DNA from: Frankia sp. AgB32
Lineage (GTDB): Bacteria; Actinomycetota; Actinomycetes; Frankiales; Frankiaceae
Reading direction: 5' to 3'
DNA length: 64,000 nucleotides
Assembly: GCF_023243045.1 (NCBI RefSeq)
Contig: NZ_JALKFX010000001.1
Coordinates: 1 to 64,000 of the forward strand
Shown: piece by piece, positions 60,441-64,000 of the stretch
Position numbering within the stretch: position 1 is the first letter of the stretch
Layout: each line of letters begins with the position of its first letter
Notes under the pieces: model-generated
Seen by the model: only the letters and a program-made list of their open reading frames with translations
The model's database searches: none
What the model was told of the DNA's origin: nothing
Position numbers and translations under genes: made by a program

Positions 60441-61346
60441 GTGAGCCCGGGACATGCCGTCGCGCTGGCGTTCGCGCTCGTCGCCGCCCTGGGCTACGGC
60501 GCCGCCTCGATCGCGCAGGCCGAAGGCGCCCGCCGCGCGTCGGACACGCTGCGGGCGCTGCGTCATCCGCTGTACCTGGCCGGCCTCGGCGGCGACGCGC
60601 TGGCCTGGCTCGCGTCCCTCGTCGCGCTGCGGACCCTGGCCGTCTACCAGGTGCAGGCCATCCTCGCCGGGTCCCTCGCCGTCACCGTCATCGGCGCCCG
60701 GGTCGTCCTGGCCGCGCGGGTCCGCCGCCGCGACGTCGTGGCTATCGCGGTCACCGTTCTCGCGCTGACGGTCGTGGCGGCCGCGGCCGGGCCGCAGGAC
60801 CAGGTCCACCCGTCCGCGGCGCTGCGGTACGGCCTGGCCGCGGCGGCGGTCCTCGTGGCGGCCGGTGGATGGCTCACCACCCGGGCCGGTTCACGACCGG
60901 CCACCGGGACGCCGCCGTCGCGAGCCGCCCGCGGGCCGGTCGGGCTGCCCGCCGCGGCTGCGGCACTGGCCGGGCTGGCCTACGGGGGCACCGCGGTGTG
61001 TGCCCGCGCCCTGCCGACGCCGACCGGTGGCCTGCACGATGCGCCCGCGCTGGTCGGCTCCCTCGCCGCGGATCCGCTCACCTGGGCGTTGGCCGCGTTC
61101 GGGATCACCGGAACGCTGCTGTACGCGCACGCGTTGCAGCACGGCCAGGTCGGTCCGGTGACGGCCGTGCTGTGGATCGTCGAGGTCCTCGCACCGTCCG
61201 CCGTCGGCGTCGCCGTCCTGTCCGACACGGTCCGGCCCGGCTGGATGCCCTACGCGCTGTGCGCCGTCCTGGCGACCACCGCCGCGGCCGCGGTCCTCGC
61301 CACCGCCCCCGCCACGGCGGCCGCCACCGCGGAAGGCCCTCGATGA
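60441..61346 (+). CDS. DMT/EamA-like integral membrane protein
   Basis: A 301-residue protein with nine to ten hydrophobic helices. The N-terminal AFALVAALGYGAASIAQAEG and the second-half QVGPVTAVLWIVEVLAPSAVG resemble drug/metabolite transporter superfamily members, including NIPA-like ones. Between helices 5 and 6 is a Pro/Arg-rich loop. It starts at GTG 60441 without a strong ribosome site. Substrate unknown; it is divergent from the hydrolase remnant. Confidence 0.7.
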   Translation: MSPGHAVALAFALVAALGYGAASIAQAEGARRASDTLRALRHPLYLAGLGGDALAWLASLVALRTLAVYQVQAILAGSLAVTVIGARVVLAARVRRRDVVAIAVTVLALTVVAAAAGPQDQVHPSAALRYGLAAAAVLVAAGGWLTTRAGSRPATGTPPSRAARGPVGLPAAAAALAGLAYGGTAVCARALPTPTGGLHDAPALVGSLAADPLTWALAAFGITGTLLYAHALQHGQVGPVTAVLWIVEVLAPSAVGVAVLSDTVRPGWMPYALCAVLATTAAAAVLATAPATAAATAEGPR

Positions 61347-62202
61347 CGCGGCGGCCGCCGGCGCGGGACGCCGAGCTTGCAGGTCTTCGGCCATGGCGCC
61401 GGGCCGCTTCACGTCCATGCGGACGACCTCTCGGAAGCCGCCCTCGATCGCTGGCTCGCCTGGCGGCATGATTGCCAGCGAGGTGCCGCGGCAGGTCATG
61501 TCCCTGTCCGCCTTCGCGTCGAACCCGCTTGACCTGCTTCGCGATGTAGTGGCCGGCTGTCTCCTCGGCCGAGGCGGGTGACCGAAGGCTCGAAGCGCGC
61601 CGAGTGCGCCCTCGGCCACTGTGATCCCTGGGGGCCGTTCGCGATCAGGTCGAGCTGCTGGCCTTTGTGCTGACAGAGGATGCGACTGCCTACTGATGGC
61701 TACCCGGCGGATTCTCGCTGTTGAGTGGTGTGTGTGTCCGTGAGCGGACAGAGAAGTTGGGGAATGGCCGGGATTGGGGTGGCTGCGGGCGGGTAGTCCG
61801 AAGTCATCGGCATCGTCAACGGCGGGACGGCACACATGGGCAAAAGTTCTTGGCCTGTACCTGGTGTCGTCATCGAAAAAGTTTTCCGGGGCGGTGGGGG
61901 GCGGTGGGCCGGCCGGACGTTGCCGGCGCGGTCGAGACAGGCGACATGCTGCACGTTGACCAGCCGGAAGGCGCGGCTTTCCGCGCGAATTCGCTGAATT
62001 CGCATCCATGCGCTCGGCCTGGCATCCGTTGTGGGCGGTCGTCGGCGGTTGCCGGAGGGCGCGTAGCATACCGGGCCCGTCGGTGAAAATCTAGGGAGGA
62101 CGGATTGACTCTCTCCGTCAAACGTCCGGCCGGCCGCCACCTTCCCGTCTTCCTGGGCGAGCGTGCCCGCTGGTCGGCCAGTCGTTTCCTGCGATTCCGC
62201 TC
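61347..62202. other. Degraded region, possible minus-strand gene remnant at 61385-61690
   Basis: No intact gene. On the minus strand between about 61690 and 61385, short protein-like stretches appear in successive frames: QHKGQQLDLIANGPQG, EETAGHYIAKQVK and MTCRGTSLAIMPPGE with EGGFREVVRMDVKRPG. This suggests a frameshifted remnant of a gene I cannot identify. From about 61700 to 62202 the sequence is of mixed composition with no recognised feature; the promoter of the gene at 62203 must be there. Confidence 0.35.
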
Positions 62203-62607
62203 ATGGTGACCGAGGAGACCGAGGAGTTCAGGATCGGCCCGGACACCAGGGCCGTGAGTGACATGCGGCGTGCTGTGCACCGGATGTGCTGCGACGCGAA
62301 GCTGTCCGCCGATGTCTGCGACACCGCCGTCCTGTTGACCAGCGAGACGTTGACCAACGCCATCGTGCACGGCGGCACCGCCGCGCACCTGGTCGTCCGG
62401 ACGTCATCGGACGGTGTGCGGGTCGAGGTCACGGATGGCAGCAGGCTCCCGCCCGTCGACACCCCCGCGGAAACCGACGCGACGCACGGCCGGGGCGTGG
62501 GCCTGATCGACGCCCTGGCGACCCGGTGGGGCGTCCGGCGTCATCCGCCCGGAAAAACGGTGTGGTTCGAGATCGCGCCGGAATCCCGGCCGCGCCGAGT
62601 CGCCTGA
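62203..62607 (+). CDS. RsbW-like anti-sigma regulatory ATPase (HATPase_c)
   Basis: A 134-residue GHKL ATPase-fold protein. The N-box is SETLTNAIVHG, followed by VRVEVTDGS (G1) and GRGVGLIDALATRWGV (G2), the pattern of actinobacterial single-domain anti-sigma kinases. It would bind a sigma factor or an STAS antagonist. The ATG at 62203 has no obvious ribosome site. Its 3' end overlaps that of the phosphatase gene on the opposite strand by 67 bp, a neighbour of the expected partner class. Confidence 0.82.
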   Translation: MVTEETEEFRIGPDTRAVSDMRRAVHRMCCDAKLSADVCDTAVLLTSETLTNAIVHGGTAAHLVVRTSSDGVRVEVTDGSRLPPVDTPAETDATHGRGVGLIDALATRWGVRRHPPGKTVWFEIAPESRPRRVA

Positions 62608-63974
62608 CCCAGCCGGTCGGCAATCGGCGGGTGGACCGGCGGGCGCCTTTCTCGCCGCCCGGTCCAACCGGTCGGGACGTGCAGGATGAGCAGGGCGGTG
62701 TCGTCGCTCGCGTGACCCTCGGTGAAGTTCAGGACGGCGGTTTCCAGTGCCTGCGCGAGATGGGCGGCGCCCTGGCCGCCGTCGGCCCGCACGATCTGGC
62801 GGAGCCGGTCGTCGCCGAAGAACTCCCGCGTGCGCGGCTGCCGGGCCTCGGTGACGCCGTCGGTGAAAAGCAGCAGACTGTCGCCGGGTTTCAGGGCGAA
62901 ACGGGTGTCGGTCAGGCTGGGCACCGCCATGATGCCGAGCGCGGTTCCCGGTTCGCCCAGTGAGGTGACGGTGCCGTCGGCGCGGCGCAGCAGCGGCGGT
63001 TCATGGCCGCCGAGGGCGAGATTCCCGTGAACCGAACCATCGCCCCGCGGGGGATGCAACACCGCGTAGATCGCGGTGAGGAAGCGGTGGTCGTCGGGTC
63101 GCTGCGTCGCCAGTGCATCGTTGAGGTGCGCGAGGACCTGCGCGGGTGACCGTTGCCAGGTGGCGGCGGCGCGGATCGTGTAGCGCGCCAGGGCGGTCAC
63201 CTTCGCCGCGTCGAGTCCCTTCCCGCAGACATCGCCCAGGGCGACGCCCCACAGCCGATCGTGATGCGGGAACAGATCGTAGAAATCGCCGACGACGTCG
63301 GTCCCGACCGCCGTGGCCGGCAGGTAGCGGGCGGCGACCTCGAGGCCGGCGACGTCCGGCAGCAGCGGCGGCAGGAGACTGTCCTGCAGCGTGCGGGCGA
63401 GCGCGACGGCCTGCGCCGTGCTGGTCTGGGCCCGGCGGGCGGTCTCGCGCAGCGCCACCTCGCTGGACGCGGCCTTCGCCAGCCCGGAGATCGTGAGGAT
63501 GTCCCGGTCGGTCCACTGCCGGACGTGGCTGTCCACCGCGCAGAACGTGCCGAGGATCAACCCGTCCGGCGAATGGATCGGGAACCCGATCCACGCGCCG
63601 ATCCCCATCGACTCCACCGACGGGTTGTCCCTGGTGCGGGGGTCGGTGGCGGCGTCCGTCACGATCAGCTCGGTGCCAGACTCGATGACGTACTGACAGA
63701 AGCTCTCGCCCACGGCGTTCTGCCGGTCGGCCGGATCGGTCGCGTCGATGCCGATGCAGCTCTTCCAGAACGACCGCCGGTCGTCGACGACGGTGACGAA
63801 CGCCCACGGGGTCTCCAGCAGCGTCGCGGCCAGCCGGGCAAGGTTGTCGAACGGCTCCTCGGCCGGCGTGTCCAGCAGACCCGTCGCCCGCACCGCCGCG
63901 AGCCTTCGGGGGTCGACCACACCGGGCCGCGGCACAACCCGCTTCCCCGAGGTCACAACGTCTATAGCCGGCAT
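62541..63974 (-). CDS. GAF-domain SpoIIE/PP2C phosphatase
   Basis: A 477-residue protein. A GAF sensor occupies about 25-185 (RLAATLLETPWAFVTVVDDR, GESFCQYVIESG, IGFPIHSPDGLILGTFCAVD). An RsbU-type PPM phosphatase follows: TDVVGDFYDLF, VALGDVCGKGLDAAKVTAL, LLLFTDGVTEARQ and SDDTALLILHVP, with all metal Asp residues. The conserved domain ends near 62660; the remaining Arg/Pro-rich tail overlaps the RsbW-like gene antisense. It probably dephosphorylates an anti-anti-sigma factor in response to a small ligand or redox signal. Confidence 0.9.
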   Translation of the reverse strand: MPAIDVVTSGKRVVPRPGVVDPRRLAAVRATGLLDTPAEEPFDNLARLAATLLETPWAFVTVVDDRRSFWKSCIGIDATDPADRQNAVGESFCQYVIESGTELIVTDAATDPRTRDNPSVESMGIGAWIGFPIHSPDGLILGTFCAVDSHVRQWTDRDILTISGLAKAASSEVALRETARRAQTSTAQAVALARTLQDSLLPPLLPDVAGLEVAARYLPATAVGTDVVGDFYDLFPHHDRLWGVALGDVCGKGLDAAKVTALARYTIRAAATWQRSPAQVLAHLNDALATQRPDDHRFLTAIYAVLHPPRGDGSVHGNLALGGHEPPLLRRADGTVTSLGEPGTALGIMAVPSLTDTRFALKPGDSLLLFTDGVTEARQPRTREFFGDDRLRQIVRADGGQGAAHLAQALETAVLNFTEGHASDDTALLILHVPTGWTGRRERRPPVHPPIADRLGQATRRGRDSGAISNHTVFPGG

Positions 63975-64000
63975 TCTAGGCCGAGTGCCCAGCCCGAGGT

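Overview
The window is very GC-rich DNA with G/C-ending codons, GTG starts and purine-rich ribosome binding sites. It carries an F420-type luciferase-like oxidoreductase, a mycothiol-dependent-type DinB protein, a PimB-like mannosyltransferase and several NB-ARC/TPR proteins. This points to a high-GC actinomycete, most likely Frankia or a close relative. The genus is an inference from gene content. No rRNA, tRNA, CRISPR array or intact insertion sequence was recognised.

Layout. 0-1.1 kb: the end of a 26-bp tandem repeat array, a methyltransferase and a large palindrome. 1.1-9.8 kb: a CoA-thioester catabolism region with MaoC hydratase, two acyl-CoA dehydrogenases, a solute-binding lipoprotein, an F420-type oxidoreductase, a class III CoA-transferase and a CitE/malyl-CoA-lyase-like enzyme; together these fit a C5-dicarboxylate route (itaconate/mesaconate or ethylmalonyl-CoA type). 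10-18.2 kb: envelope genes (two MprF/AglD-type membrane proteins, a secreted kelch protein, an ABC exporter, a GT4 mannosyltransferase). 18.2-28.5 kb: small membrane proteins, a SpoIIE-type phosphatase, an amidase, GlsB, a decayed nucleoside deaminase, an MscS-type channel, a GNAT enzyme and a Ser/Thr kinase. 28.8-32.2 kb: GntR regulator, NCS1 permease and hydantoin/allantoin racemase-like protein, probably one uptake and conversion unit.

The standout is 32.3-47.5 kb: a FxSxx-type RiPP locus with two precursor peptides (32325-32513 and 38549-38746), a radical SAM/SPASM cyclophane maturase (FxsB), a translationally coupled HExxH protein of the putative peptide beta-hydroxylase type, a TIR-like FxsC, and two FxsT-type NB-ARC/TPR proteins, one fused to a ParA-like ATPase and a TIR-like domain. 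A STAND/TPR ATPase follows. Both precursors depart from the textbook FxSxx-COOH form: the motif is internal and followed by a short tail, and in the second peptide it is duplicated. The set looks like a peptide-maturation operon wired to immune-type signalling ATPases.

47.6-58.6 kb returns to metabolism: glutamate decarboxylase, propionyl-CoA synthetase, a double VOC protein, threonine aldolase, enoyl-CoA hydratase, a CPA2 antiporter, a NudC-like Nudix hydrolase with a degenerate zinc ribbon, and an MFS transporter. 58.6-60.4 kb is a decay zone with a truncated unknown gene, an aldehyde dehydrogenase pseudogene and an alpha/beta-hydrolase remnant around an intact methylguanine methyltransferase. 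The window ends with a DMT-like membrane protein, a degraded stretch, and an RsbW-like ATPase facing a GAF-SpoIIE phosphatase.
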